DNA of 64,000 nt from Colwellia sp. PAMC 20917 (GTDB lineage Bacteria > Pseudomonadota > Gammaproteobacteria > Enterobacterales > Alteromonadaceae). A program made the translations under genes and the position numbers. Of the stretch, positions 1 to 10,042 are shown one piece after another; position 1 is the first letter of the stretch, and every line of letters begins with the position of its first letter. The stretch covers positions 1,240,001 to 1,304,000 of the forward strand of contig NZ_CP014944.1 in NCBI RefSeq assembly GCF_001767295.1, in the 5' to 3' direction. The notes beneath the pieces were generated by a model. The model was not told where the DNA came from, did not search any database, and saw only the letters and a list, made by a program, of their open reading frames with translations.

Positions 1-1020
1 GTTGCTTATGACAAAGTACTTTATGTTAAAGGCGACATGAACGAATGGGCTAATGCCCTTCCTATGGTATATAAGGGTGAAAATATCTACACCTCTTTAC
101 ATCCATTAGAAATGCAAGACTATGCCTTTAAAGTGGCTGATGCTAACTGGACTGATGAGACTAATTTCGGTATTGCCACCGAAGGTGCCGTTGTGCCACT
201 TGATACCGCCACCACATTAGTTTTTGGTGAAAATGTTGCTCAAAACATTAATTTCACTGCCGCTGCAGCGGGTACTTATCGATTTATACTTGATGCCACC
301 AATAAAGGTGCCCCAATATTAACAATTGAGAATGCAGTACCTTATTCAGGTCGCACTTTGTATTTAAAAGGTGACATGAACGATTGGTCAACAACACCTA
401 ACTTTGACTTTGCACTTACCGACACCACTTACGTGGTAAATGCATTGATTGATAACACTAAAAAGTATGGCTTTAAAATAGCGTCAGATGGCTGGGAAAA
501 CGATTCTACTATGGGTGCTTTTGCTGGCGAAGGTGATATTGTTATCGGTGAAGAAAAATTATTAACCTTACCGGGTGAAGATAATATTGCCATTGAAGTG
601 ACTGAAAATAAAATATTAACCTTCACTTTAGATGCGACTGATTTCACCGCGCCTAAATTAACAGTAACCGAAGCGCCTGCCCCTTACCAAGAACGTACTA
701 TGTACCTTAAAGGCGATATGAATGGATGGGCTACCGAAGAAGCTTATATACTAACTTATGCTGCAGGTATTTATACAATAGAAACGTTATTACCCGTTCG
801 TAGCTATAATTTTAAAATTGCCTCTGCTGATTGGGAAGAAGACTCTACAGTTGGCGGTGTTGTTGATGATAATATCTTAACCGCCGGTGAAGCAAAAACC
901 TTAACATTACCCGGTGCTGATATTACTTTTGATGTAACTAAAGAAGCGACTTATGTCTTTACATTGAACGCAATTAACCCATCAAGACCTATGTTAACGA
1001 TTACTGAGAAAACCAACTAA
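1..1020 (+). CDS. 3' end of a secreted starch-active protein with tandem starch-binding-like repeats (5' end outside window)
   Basis: The reading frame is open from base 1, so this is the C-terminal part of a longer protein. It contains three tandem repeats of about 105-110 residues, starting near nt 10, 340 and 682. Each opens with a (L/M)Y(V/L)KGDMN-x-W motif and contains a FKIA(S/D)-x-x-W segment, then a beta-rich tail ending in a xLT(I/V)(T/E) strand. The same module occurs at the C terminus of the next gene's pullulanase, where it follows the GH13 catalytic domain. The likely role is therefore glucan binding by an extracellular or outer-membrane amylase or pullulanase. The catalytic part is not in the window, so enzyme class is inferred. 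An internal ATG at 37 exists but is not a credible start, since the first repeat begins before it. A terminator follows directly. Confidence 0.8.
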   Translation, partial: VAYDKVLYVKGDMNEWANALPMVYKGENIYTSLHPLEMQDYAFKVADANWTDETNFGIATEGAVVPLDTATTLVFGENVAQNINFTAAAAGTYRFILDATNKGAPILTIENAVPYSGRTLYLKGDMNDWSTTPNFDFALTDTTYVVNALIDNTKKYGFKIASDGWENDSTMGAFAGEGDIVIGEEKLLTLPGEDNIAIEVTENKILTFTLDATDFTAPKLTVTEAPAPYQERTMYLKGDMNGWATEEAYILTYAAGIYTIETLLPVRSYNFKIASADWEEDSTVGGVVDDNILTAGEAKTLTLPGADITFDVTKEATYVFTLNAINPSRPMLTITEKTN

Positions 1021-1063
1021 TCAAACAAACTTACTATTGATGTAGTAAATACATCTCATTGTA

Positions 1064-1090
1064 AAAACCGTGATTTATCACGGTTTTTTT
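1064..1090 (+). terminator. Rho-independent terminator
   Basis: The arms AAAACCGTGA and TCACGGTTTT flank a short loop and run into seven T residues. It lies 44 bp after the stop of the starch-binding repeat gene and separates it from the pullulanase gene. Confidence 0.85.
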
Positions 1091-1162
1091 ATGCCTATAA
1101 TTCCCTTATCAATCGTCAACAAAACGTCGCTAAACAGTAAATAAAAGGTCATAAATCTGTCT

Positions 1163-1176
1163 TGAATACGTATGTA
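1163..1176 (+). promoter_or_regulatory. Putative MalR-type (LacI family) operator upstream of pullulanase 1
   Basis: The 14-mer TGAATACGTATGTA has a perfect 8-bp palindromic core ATACGTAT with a central CG, typical of LacI-family operators. It lies about 117 bp upstream of the pullulanase start. The identical 14-mer occurs at 5604 and 17205, before two other alpha-glucan genes and in the same orientation, and I found it nowhere else. The regulator is not encoded in the window; MalR is inferred. Confidence 0.7.
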
Positions 1177-1293
1177 ATGGCTATTCATTAACCAGTCGAC
1201 TCTTTAGTATGAAGGAATAATTAAAAATAATATTTATCTAGTGTAGCTCAAATGTACAACAGATAAATATTGCATAAACCTAAGAGTGATAAG

Positions 1294-4200
1294 ATGACAA
1301 TAATTCAATTTAAAAAGGTTGCCCTAATAGCAACGGTCACCACCGCATTAAGTGCCTGTGGCGGTGGAAGCAGTGATGGTGGTGATAAAGTTAAGACACC
1401 TGACAAGGTGAACAATACGCCAACTATGACGAGTTTCAGCCATGAAATTATTGAGTCATCTCCTAAGGAAATCGTTTATTCATGGTCTGTTACCGATAGT
1501 GACGGCGATGCATTATCTTGTCAATTATCTCCAGGCAATGGCTTAACAACAGTGACCATCGCTGATTGTGCAAACAATACATCAACAACCGTGACCTCAT
1601 CGGGCGCAGGAAACTATCAGGCAAGCTTGACCGTTACCGACCCGAGTAATGCTAGTGCGACTGCTAGCCTGACCTTTGATATTGCTACAGCGGGATTACC
1701 AGCGCCAATGGTTACTGCAGGGGATAACGAGTTAGTCATTTTCTATAACCGCGCAGACGCAACTTACAGCAATTGGATCATACATTTATGGAACAACGAG
1801 ACATGTGACGCTTATGCCAACGCCGATACTGACTGGGCAACAGGGCAAGCACAAACAGGGCTAGATCCAAATTATGGCGCTTACTGGCTTATCGATTTAA
1901 AAGCAGGTTATGGCGACTGTGCTAACTTTATTATCCATAAAGGTGATGATAAAGACTTAGGTGGCATCGACCATCAAGCTGATTTAAGCGGCGATCGCAT
2001 GACTTGGACATTATCAGGTATCAGTGATGTATATACCCAACCGACCTTACTTCCAACAGGCATCTTAATTAACGATGTTGCTGCGCACTGGGCCAATGAA
2101 AATACCGTTTTTTGGAACGCCGGCACCAACGTTGCTAAAGTACGTATTTATAGTTCAGCCACTGACGACTTAGCTTTTGATGGTGAAAGCGGTATTCCAG
2201 GGGATAACTTCCTTGAGTACCTCCCTGCGGCAGGTGGTGAACACCCTGCGATTTCACTTAATATGCCTCGCTATAAAGATTTAGCGGCATTTACCGCAAC
2301 ATCAGCATCGGTGAGTAAAGCAAAATCAATGCTTAGTGGTAAATTATTGGCAATTTCATATGCGAGTGACGATTCACTTATCGCAGCAACTTACCTGCAA
2401 ACACCCCGTATCTTAGACGCTTTATATACCTCGGCAAATAACGATGCTAACGAAGCAGACTTAGGTATTATTTACAGTGCTAGCGAGATAAGCGCTAAAC
2501 TTTGGGCACCGACAGCACAGCAAGTTACCCTTAAGGTATACAACGCAAGTAAAGCTTTACAGTCAAGTCATACGATGTCCCTTGACGCAGCAACAGGTAT
2601 TTGGTCATTTACCGCGCCAAACACAGTAGACCGCTTATTTTATCGCTATGAGTTAACCGTTTATCATCAACAAAATCAGCGCATTGAAAAAATTGAAGCC
2701 ACAGACCCTTACTCGATTTCTTTATCAACCAATGGCGATTTTTCTCAGTTTGTTAATTTAGCTGATAGTGATTTAAAACCCATTGGGTGGGACAGCCACA
2801 CCATTCCTGAAGTTGTTAACCCTGAAGACAGTGTTATATATGAAGGCCACATACGTGACTTTAGTATTTTAGACGCCAGCACCCGTGTAGAAAACCGAGG
2901 TAACTACCTTGCCTTTACCGAAGAAACCTCTGTACCCGTAACACATTTAAAATCTCTTGCTGACGCAGGCTTAACACACTTTCAACTATTACCCGCCAAC
3001 GATATTGCCAGCATAAATGAAGATACTGTTAACCGTATTAACCTTGATAATACCGTTAGCGAATTATGCGCTAAGAAAAGTGACGCGCCTGTTTGTGGTG
3101 TTGAAAATGCTAGTGATACATTAGCCGAGGTATTCGCCAGTTACGACCCAACCAGCACAGCTGCACAAGCGCTTGCCGAATCATTGCGAGGCTTAGACAG
3201 CTTTAATTGGGGTTATGATCCTGAACACTTCACAACGCCCGATGGTAGTTATTCATCAAATCCTGATGGTGTCGCTCGCATAACTGAAATGCGTGCAATG
3301 AACCAAGCGTTGCACGAAATGGGCTTACGTGTTGTTTTAGATGTTGTTTACAACCACACTAACTCTTCGGGTTTATGGGAAAACTCAGTGCTTGATAAAG
3401 TAGTACCCGGTTACTATCACCGCCGTGATTTAACCTCAGGTAATGTTGAAACAGCAACTTGTTGCCAAGATACCGCGCCTGAACATGAAATGATGCATAA
3501 ACTCATGCAAGACTCATTACTTACTTGGTCTCAAGCCTATAAGTTTGATGGCTTTCGTTTTGACATTATGAGTAATAATTCAAAAGCATCGATTTTAAGT
3601 GCTCGCACCGCTGTACAAGCAATAGACACAGATAACTATTTCTATGGTGAAGGTTGGACGCGTGATGATAAAGGCTATCAACAAGCGGATCAAAATAATA
3701 TGACGGGTTCGCAAGTCGGTACGTTTAACGATCGACCTCGCGATATTATTCGCAGTGCCTCTTTATTTAAAAGTGCTGGTAGCTTAAATGACCAAGACAT
3801 TATTCGTTTAGGACTTGCTGGTACCCAAAAAGATTATCAACTACAAGATAAGAATGACAACATCAAAGCGGGTAGTACCTTTAGTAAGCCTTCTTACGGA
3901 AAAGACCCTGCCGACATTATTAACTATGTCTCAAAACATGATAATGAAACCTTATGGGATCAACTGCAATATGGCATTGATACCGGAGTTAGTCTTAATG
4001 ATCGCGTGCGCATACAAAATATTGCTGGGACCTTGCCGTTAATCAGTCAAGGTATTCCGTTTTTCCAACTGGGTGGTGATTTACTGCGCTCAAAATCAAT
4101 GGACCGAAACACTTATGATGCCGGTGACTGGTTCAATAAAGTGGATTTCACTATGAGTACCAATAACTGGAATGTTGGCTTGCCACTTGCGCAAGACAAT

Positions 4201-5484
4201 GAAAGTAAATGGTCGTTGATGACAGCACTGATCAATAATAGCGAAACAGCGCCACAAGCCAGTGACATTGAATTCTCATCAAATATATTTAAAGAGTTTT
4301 TGAGTATTCGTGCCTCAAGCCCATTGTTTAGGTTAACCACACAAGCTGATATTAATGCACGTTTAGGTTTTCATAATACCGGTAGCGAACAGACTCAGGG
4401 CTTAATTGTGATGAGTATTGATGATGGTAACGGTCTAACTGACCTTGATGAGAATATTGATGCACTTGTTGTGGTGATAAACGGCACTGCATCCACGCAA
4501 TCTCACGATATTTTAACTGCGACCGGCTTTGAGTTGCACAGTGTCCAGCAAAGCTCTGCCGATACTAATGTTCAAACAGCATCATTTGTTGAGGCTTCAG
4601 GAAAAGGCACCTTTAGCGTACCTGCGTTAACTACTGCAGTCTTTATAAAACCACAAGCAATGGCACAAGGCGTTGGTTTAGCAGCAGATGCGACCTTAAA
4701 TGCGCCTGACCCCGCCCCTTATGGCGAGACAAGTATTTACCTACGTGGGTCAATGAACAATTGGGGTGACGACGGTTTAACAGCAATCGATATGTTTACT
4801 TATCAAGGGAACGGCGACTATGTGATTGATTTCACCTTAGCGGTTGGCACGCATATTTTTAAAGTGGGTTCTGATGATTGGGCGGCGGTCGACCTCGCCT
4901 TTAGTGATGTCACCTTCACTGATAACTCAATAACAGCATCGGCTGATAACAGTGGCAATATAGAAATAACTACCACGGCTGCCGGTAATTATAACTTTAG
5001 TTTAAATGCCAGCACATCGACGCCAAGCTTAACGATTGTGAGCAAAAACATCACAGTAGATTGTGCTGCTTTAGTTGATTCAAGCGACGAAATTCCTTTT
5101 GATATTAATGGTAGCGGCCAACTCTTTGTTCGTGGCGATCATTCAGCGTGGAATGCCACTGAAGAGTTTAGATTACATTACAAAGGCAATAACCAGTATC
5201 AAGCCGTAGCTGAATTTGACGGGGCAATGCAATTTAAACTGGCTTCAGATGACGGTAGTTGGACCACGCAATTGTGGGTACAAGAAAACGATAGTAACGA
5301 TATTGAAGGGGAGAATTTAACTTTAGGTATCAATTACCCTGTTGCTTATAATAACGCTGGCGATGCCAATAACAATACGACACTGGCGGCGGGCTCATAC
5401 AGCTTTTTACTAACACTCGACAGCGCAAACCCAAGTAAAGGCTATAATGTTGGCCGTTTAGCGATACAAGAATGTCAGCCATAA
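1294..5484 (+). CDS. pulA: Pullulanase-type GH13 alpha-1,6-glucosidase, multidomain surface lipoprotein
   Basis: This enzyme hydrolyses alpha-1,6 branches of pullulan, starch or glycogen outside the inner membrane. The start at 1294 is preferred over an in-frame TTG at 1270 because it gives a lipoprotein signal ending in LSAC (lipid Cys near residue 21). Domains: cadherin/Big-like (about 48-135), CBM41-like (about 140-245), a pullulanase N2-like region, CBM48 (about 372-480, with WAPTAQQV) and GH13 catalytic (about 510-985). The catalytic set is complete: Asp757 in DGFRFD, Glu786 in YGEGW, Asp883 in SKHDN, plus DVVYNHT and the pullulanase signature NWGYDP. Two starch-binding-like modules follow (about 1140-1250 and 1268-1396). 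At 1396 aa it is longer than classical PulA (about 1100 aa). A MalR-like operator lies upstream and a terminator downstream. Confidence 0.93.
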   Translation: MTIIQFKKVALIATVTTALSACGGGSSDGGDKVKTPDKVNNTPTMTSFSHEIIESSPKEIVYSWSVTDSDGDALSCQLSPGNGLTTVTIADCANNTSTTVTSSGAGNYQASLTVTDPSNASATASLTFDIATAGLPAPMVTAGDNELVIFYNRADATYSNWIIHLWNNETCDAYANADTDWATGQAQTGLDPNYGAYWLIDLKAGYGDCANFIIHKGDDKDLGGIDHQADLSGDRMTWTLSGISDVYTQPTLLPTGILINDVAAHWANENTVFWNAGTNVAKVRIYSSATDDLAFDGESGIPGDNFLEYLPAAGGEHPAISLNMPRYKDLAAFTATSASVSKAKSMLSGKLLAISYASDDSLIAATYLQTPRILDALYTSANNDANEADLGIIYSASEISAKLWAPTAQQVTLKVYNASKALQSSHTMSLDAATGIWSFTAPNTVDRLFYRYELTVYHQQNQRIEKIEATDPYSISLSTNGDFSQFVNLADSDLKPIGWDSHTIPEVVNPEDSVIYEGHIRDFSILDASTRVENRGNYLAFTEETSVPVTHLKSLADAGLTHFQLLPANDIASINEDTVNRINLDNTVSELCAKKSDAPVCGVENASDTLAEVFASYDPTSTAAQALAESLRGLDSFNWGYDPEHFTTPDGSYSSNPDGVARITEMRAMNQALHEMGLRVVLDVVYNHTNSSGLWENSVLDKVVPGYYHRRDLTSGNVETATCCQDTAPEHEMMHKLMQDSLLTWSQAYKFDGFRFDIMSNNSKASILSARTAVQAIDTDNYFYGEGWTRDDKGYQQADQNNMTGSQVGTFNDRPRDIIRSASLFKSAGSLNDQDIIRLGLAGTQKDYQLQDKNDNIKAGSTFSKPSYGKDPADIINYVSKHDNETLWDQLQYGIDTGVSLNDRVRIQNIAGTLPLISQGIPFFQLGGDLLRSKSMDRNTYDAGDWFNKVDFTMSTNNWNVGLPLAQDNESKWSLMTALINNSETAPQASDIEFSSNIFKEFLSIRASSPLFRLTTQADINARLGFHNTGSEQTQGLIVMSIDDGNGLTDLDENIDALVVVINGTASTQSHDILTATGFELHSVQQSSADTNVQTASFVEASGKGTFSVPALTTAVFIKPQAMAQGVGLAADATLNAPDPAPYGETSIYLRGSMNNWGDDGLTAIDMFTYQGNGDYVIDFTLAVGTHIFKVGSDDWAAVDLAFSDVTFTDNSITASADNSGNIEITTTAAGNYNFSLNASTSTPSLTIVSKNITVDCAALVDSSDEIPFDINGSGQLFVRGDHSAWNATEEFRLHYKGNNQYQAVAEFDGAMQFKLASDDGSWTTQLWVQENDSNDIEGENLTLGINYPVAYNNAGDANNNTTLAAGSYSFLLTLDSANPSKGYNVGRLAIQECQP

Positions 5485-5540
5485 TCATCAGGTAAGTTAA
5501 TCGAGCAGCTTAAGTATTTAAGCTGGGCTAACACCATAGA

Positions 5541-5574
5541 AAGCGCTAAGGATGAATATTCTTGGCGCTTTTTT
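5541..5574 (+). terminator. Rho-independent terminator after pullulanase 1
   Basis: The arms AAGCGCTAAG and CTTGGCGCTT pair with one wobble around a 10-nt loop and continue into a T run. It lies 57 bp past the stop. A weaker AGCTTAA/TTAAGCT hairpin at 5507-5524 precedes it without a T tract. Confidence 0.8.
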
Positions 5575-5603
5575 ATGGGGAAATAACTTGTCAGCTGATT
5601 GGC

Positions 5604-5617
5604 TGAATACGTATGTA
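5604..5617 (+). promoter_or_regulatory. Putative MalR-type operator upstream of pullulanase 2
   Basis: Second exact copy of TGAATACGTATGTA, same orientation as the copy at 1163, about 80 bp upstream of the second pullulanase start. A terminator lies between it and the first pullulanase, so this gene probably has its own promoter. Confidence 0.7.
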
Positions 5618-5696
5618 AAAATTAGAATAAACTGTTTATATTGCTGATAAATGCGTAACTTATTAACATTATTAATTTACTTTGTTATTTATCCTT

Positions 5697-8504
5697 ATGC
5701 GTATTTCTTTAGCTCGTTTTCGACAATTAAGCCTAATCATTATCACCACGACATGTCTAAGCTCATGTCAGCATGATCAAAGTATACCAACAAGAACCCA
5801 GCTTACCGAAACGAGTGTAAAGTCAGCAGCGGTTTCCCCCTTAGTAAGCCAAGACTTTTCTGCACATTGGCTGACCCCAGAACTACTTTTATTACCTAAA
5901 GATAACTTACATCAACAACATACGTTAACATTTGATGACGGCGGAGATATTGAAAAAGCCAAACTTACGCCCTTCACAGGAGAAATAAATCGTCTGCTTA
6001 TCCCCAAACATTTACGTTCATTTAATGTATTTGAGGTAAAGCTGGCTACTAATAAGATTAAAAAAGCACTGAAAAATAAAATATATGTCAGCTCTGCAAG
6101 CAAGGGCACAAATTCAAAACACATAGCACAGGTGCAAACGGCTCAATTATTGGATGTTTTGTTTACCTCACAAAGTAACGACGCTAATGAGCTGAAAAAT
6201 TTTGGGGCAACTCTCAGTAAAGATTCGATTGAGTTTGCATTATGGGCACCGACCGCAAAACAGGTAACCTTATTAGCGTTTAATAAAGACAAGCAAGCGA
6301 CGCATGTTGTGCCACTTAAAGAAGATAGCAATACCGGTATTTGGTCTGGTGCTGTTATGAATACTCAACAAGAAGTCTACTACCAGTATCAACTGACAAT
6401 ATATCACCCGGCTAGCGATAAAATTGAAACATTAACCACTACAGATCCCTATTCCTTAAGCCTTTCAATAAACAGTGAATATTCACATGTTATCAATTTA
6501 GACGACTCAAAAAACAAACCTAATGGCTGGGAATTACAGCAAGATGTTTTAATTAAGAACCCTGAAGATAATATTTTTTATGAAACCCACATTCGTGATT
6601 TTAGTGCCCACGATCCGCAACTCTCATCACCTGCTGTTCGAGGAAAGTACGCCGCCTTCAGCGAAAAACATAGCGCTGGCATTAAACACTTTAAGGATCT
6701 ACAAAAAGCAGGTATTAACAATATTCATCTACTCCCCACCTTTGATATTGGTACCGCTAACGAAAATGACACACAAGTTATTGATCTAAATAATCCTATT
6801 AGCAAACTTTGCCAACTCGTGCCCGAACATAAGCTTTGTCGGCTCGAAGACCGAGCAATGACGATACAAGAATATTTAGAAACACTTCCCGCTGCAACAC
6901 ACGAGCGCCAAGCGATAGTCAGTTCTATTAGAGAAATTGATAATTACAATTGGGGCTACGACCCTTTCCATTATACTGTTCCAGAGGGCAGTTACGCACA
7001 AAACCCTGAAGGCTCAGCACGTATTATTGAATTTCGTCAAATGGTACAAAGTATTCATAATCTAGGCTTTCGCGTCATCATGGATGTCGTTTATAACCAT
7101 ACTCATCAAGCAGGGCTAGCGCCAACGGCTGTGCTTGATAAAATTGTCCCTAATTATTATCATCGTCTTGACCCTATCAGCGGAAAAATCGCACAATCAA
7201 CCTGTTGTGATAACACTGCCACAGAAAATGTCATGATGGAAAAGTTAATGACAGACTCATTAGTTGTTTGGGCAAGAGACTACAAAATTGACGGTTTTCG
7301 CTTCGACCTTATGGCACACCAACCCAAATCGGCGATGCTTAATGCCAAAAAAGCAGTACAAGCGGTTGATAAAGATACCTACTTTTATGGCGAAGGTTGG
7401 AATTTTGGTGAGGTGGCGAATAATCAGCGTTTTACGCAAGCCAGCCAATTAGCATTGGCTGGCACAGAAATCGGTACCTTTACCGACCGTTTACGCGATG
7501 CAGTTCGCGGTGGAGCCTTTAGCGCCAGTGGCGATGACATTCGTAAAAGCCAAGGTATCGGCAGTGGTTTAAGCACTATGCCTAATGAATTAGTGGATCG
7601 AGTAGTATCAAGAAAAGCTTATCTACTCGCCGCAGATCAATTACGTATTGGTTTAGCCGCTAATTTAGCCAACTTCCCTCTTAAAAATGCTCAAGATAAA
7701 AACGTTACCGGTAAAGAAATTCCTTATGGTGACCAACCAACCGGTTATGCATTAGACCCTGCCGATACCATTAACTATGTATCTAAACACGATAACCAAA
7801 CATTATGGGACAATAATCAATACCGCTTACCTTTTGATACCTCAACAAAAGATCGCGTACGTATTCACTTACAATCACTGTCCTTTGCTATATTCGCACA
7901 GGGCATTCCATTCTTACATATGGGATCAGAGTTTTTACGTTCAAAGTCATTTTTACGCGACAGTTACGACTATGGTGATTGGTTTAATAAAGTCGATTTT
8001 ACCAAGCAAAGCAATAATTATAATGTTGGTTTACCGCCAGCAGATAAGGACCAAGCAAACTGGCCACTGATTAAAAAAGTACTGGCAAAAAATGAAGGGC
8101 GAGATATTGTTGGCCCAACTGACATAGAGTTTAGTGCAGAAGTGTTTAAAGAGTTCATTAGTCTGCGCATGAGTACCCCCCTTTTTCGTCTTACCAACAG
8201 TGAACAAATAATAGAGCGTGTGAAATTTCACAATACCGGTAAAGCACAACAAATTGGCTTAATTGTGATGAGCATCGATGATGCCGAAAAATATCAGCAA
8301 GTAGATGCTGACATATCAGCGCTCGTTGTTATTTTTAATACCAGCACTACCGCTAAAACAATCCCTTTTAAAGAGGCAGCACAATATCAATTGCATCCTA
8401 TTCAACAACAGGGCGTTGATAGTGTTGTTAAAGAGAGTACCAGCAATGAAAACAGCTTTTTTGTTCCAGCACTAACCACCAGTGTTTTTATCAAAGAGCA
8501 ATAG
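5697..8504 (+). CDS. Second pullulanase-type GH13 enzyme, shorter lipoprotein paralogue
   Basis: A 935-residue debranching enzyme similar over its catalytic region to the preceding gene. Starting at the ATG at 5697 rather than the TTG at 5682 gives a compact lipoprotein signal ending LSSC. It keeps the N2-like region, CBM48 (near WAPTAKQV) and a full GH13 domain with Asp537 in DGFRFD, Glu566 in YGEGW and Asp699 in SKHDN, plus NWGYDP and DVVYNHT. It lacks the CBM41-like and cadherin-like domains and both C-terminal starch-binding-like modules. A cysteine pair in STCC near the catalytic core is shared by both paralogues (TCC). The smaller form may handle shorter periplasmic or surface oligosaccharides, while the larger one binds polymer; that division of labour is inference. 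Confidence 0.92.
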   Translation: MRISLARFRQLSLIIITTTCLSSCQHDQSIPTRTQLTETSVKSAAVSPLVSQDFSAHWLTPELLLLPKDNLHQQHTLTFDDGGDIEKAKLTPFTGEINRLLIPKHLRSFNVFEVKLATNKIKKALKNKIYVSSASKGTNSKHIAQVQTAQLLDVLFTSQSNDANELKNFGATLSKDSIEFALWAPTAKQVTLLAFNKDKQATHVVPLKEDSNTGIWSGAVMNTQQEVYYQYQLTIYHPASDKIETLTTTDPYSLSLSINSEYSHVINLDDSKNKPNGWELQQDVLIKNPEDNIFYETHIRDFSAHDPQLSSPAVRGKYAAFSEKHSAGIKHFKDLQKAGINNIHLLPTFDIGTANENDTQVIDLNNPISKLCQLVPEHKLCRLEDRAMTIQEYLETLPAATHERQAIVSSIREIDNYNWGYDPFHYTVPEGSYAQNPEGSARIIEFRQMVQSIHNLGFRVIMDVVYNHTHQAGLAPTAVLDKIVPNYYHRLDPISGKIAQSTCCDNTATENVMMEKLMTDSLVVWARDYKIDGFRFDLMAHQPKSAMLNAKKAVQAVDKDTYFYGEGWNFGEVANNQRFTQASQLALAGTEIGTFTDRLRDAVRGGAFSASGDDIRKSQGIGSGLSTMPNELVDRVVSRKAYLLAADQLRIGLAANLANFPLKNAQDKNVTGKEIPYGDQPTGYALDPADTINYVSKHDNQTLWDNNQYRLPFDTSTKDRVRIHLQSLSFAIFAQGIPFLHMGSEFLRSKSFLRDSYDYGDWFNKVDFTKQSNNYNVGLPPADKDQANWPLIKKVLAKNEGRDIVGPTDIEFSAEVFKEFISLRMSTPLFRLTNSEQIIERVKFHNTGKAQQIGLIVMSIDDAEKYQQVDADISALVVIFNTSTTAKTIPFKEAAQYQLHPIQQQGVDSVVKESTSNENSFFVPALTTSVFIKEQ

Positions 8505-9088
8505 TGCGGTATCGTTAGCGGCTAGTAATGATTTTATTTACTTAATCATAAAGTAAAGTCTTACTAGCCCTACTTCTCGCCTTAAACAGAAGTCCCGCCT
8601 AGAGCACCCCTCTCAGTGTATATCAACAATAAACTTTAAATGTAGTGAGCCTTGAGCCAAAATTTAAATATGGCCTAATAAATGTGGCTGCTGTTGTAGC
8701 AAGTGTAGCTAATCCAATATGAGTCAATAAACGCGATGAGATGACATCAGAAAAAGCAAAGTGTGGAATTATCAGCTTGGATGCTTATCGGTTTATCTAT
8801 TGTATTTTGTGCTATTTAGCCCTTATCACTTGTCACACTATCTGCTCGTTGTATTCATCGAAAACAACACGTCGACTTAGATAACAATTTATTTACGATA
8901 TTAATTTACGATAAGTTTTCTTTTGAACAGACGGTGAACACAAGGGAATAATATCTTTTACAGTAACCTAAAACAGTATTTTAGCGGTGTTTTGATGAAT
9001 AAAACTACCGCCTCATATATTGATCTATCGCGTCAAATAAACTGTATAATATGCTATTATTAAATATTAACTACTCATTAAATACTAT
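8505..9088. other. Intergenic region (584 bp) with an extended hairpin
   Basis: No credible gene seen. Just after the pullulanase stop lies a nested hairpin at 8520-8569: outer arms GGCTAGTAA/TTACTAGCC and inner arms TTTACTT/AAGTAAA. It lacks a T tract, so it may be a weak terminator or mRNA-end structure. A second imperfect inverted repeat, GCGGT-GTTTT against AAAAC-T-ACCGC, lies at 8984-9011. The rest is unstructured AT-rich DNA that should include the promoter of the acyltransferase gene. Confidence 0.5.
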
Positions 9089-9994
9089 ATGACTATGGCC
9101 AGAAAAAATCTTCGTATCCGTGAAAAAACAATCTTTGACGGTATTTTTAGTAAATACATTTTAAAATTCATTTTTAGTTTTTGGTTTAAAATTTCGGGCT
9201 GGAAATTATGCACTGCCACTCCCGAAGGTGCTGGTATTACTATTGCAGCACCACACACATCGAATTGGGATTTTGTTTATGCGCTTGGCGCTGCGATATT
9301 GCAAGATGTGAAAATATATTTTTCTATTAAAGACAGTATGTGCCGCATACCTCTTTTAGGTCGTTGGTTGATGTACCTTGGCGCTATGCCTATTGATCGT
9401 TCATCTACAGGCTTAGGGCAAGTTGAACAAATCAAGCAATTTATTGAAACACAAAAAGGTAAACGAGTATTTTTCTTATTTACTCCAGAAGGTACAAGAG
9501 GCGGAGTAGCAAAATGGAAAACAGGCTTTTACCATGTTGCTCAAGGATGTGGTTTACCTATTTTTTTAGCCAAAGTCGATTACCTCAGTAAAGAAACAGG
9601 TGTTTTTCACATCTTTAAGCTGACCAATAATAAAGATGATGATATTCAAGCGATGCAGGCCTCTTATAAAAGTGTTTATGGCAAATATCCCACCAAACAA
9701 TTTCCCCCTTACCAAGGCCCCATGCCAAGCATAGGTGATAAAGAAGCGGCAATTATTCGTGCACTTTACGCCATTAACTCTATTAAAGGCGTGGCGACTA
9801 AAATGGAAATAAGTGCGAAAGCAAAAATGGGTGAGTTGTCGAATACGATGTTCGATTTTTTAATCGATAACGGGCTTGTTGAACAGGGATTTTTAGAAAG
9901 AGCTGAAATTACCTACCAGTTAACTTTAGCGGGCAAAGGCTGTTATTTACATTTGTATTCGCAAGATGACTCACTTGTTATACCTAACGGATAA
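9089..9994 (+). CDS. PlsC-like lysophospholipid acyltransferase family protein with extra C-terminal domain
   Basis: Residues about 20-200 form an acyltransferase domain of the PlsC/LPLAT superfamily, which transfers acyl groups from acyl-CoA or acyl-ACP to a lipid acceptor at the inner membrane. Block I is HTSNWD (His56 and Asp61, the HX4D catalytic pair); block III is FTPEGTRGG with Glu134. The N-terminal stretch with FKISGWK is typical of the short PlsC-like proteins often labelled glycerol acyltransferase. After about residue 215 a helical segment follows, containing LSNTMFDFLIDNGLVEQG and YQLTLAGKG, which reads like a winged-helix fold and is not part of the usual 200-residue enzyme. Substrate is unknown. 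It stands alone between two long intergenic regions. Confidence 0.75.
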   Translation: MTMARKNLRIREKTIFDGIFSKYILKFIFSFWFKISGWKLCTATPEGAGITIAAPHTSNWDFVYALGAAILQDVKIYFSIKDSMCRIPLLGRWLMYLGAMPIDRSSTGLGQVEQIKQFIETQKGKRVFFLFTPEGTRGGVAKWKTGFYHVAQGCGLPIFLAKVDYLSKETGVFHIFKLTNNKDDDIQAMQASYKSVYGKYPTKQFPPYQGPMPSIGDKEAAIIRALYAINSIKGVATKMEISAKAKMGELSNTMFDFLIDNGLVEQGFLERAEITYQLTLAGKGCYLHLYSQDDSLVIPNG

Positions 9995-10042
9995 ACGATG
10001 ACTACGAAGAATGTTTATTACAAACCATTGTAAAAATTAATG

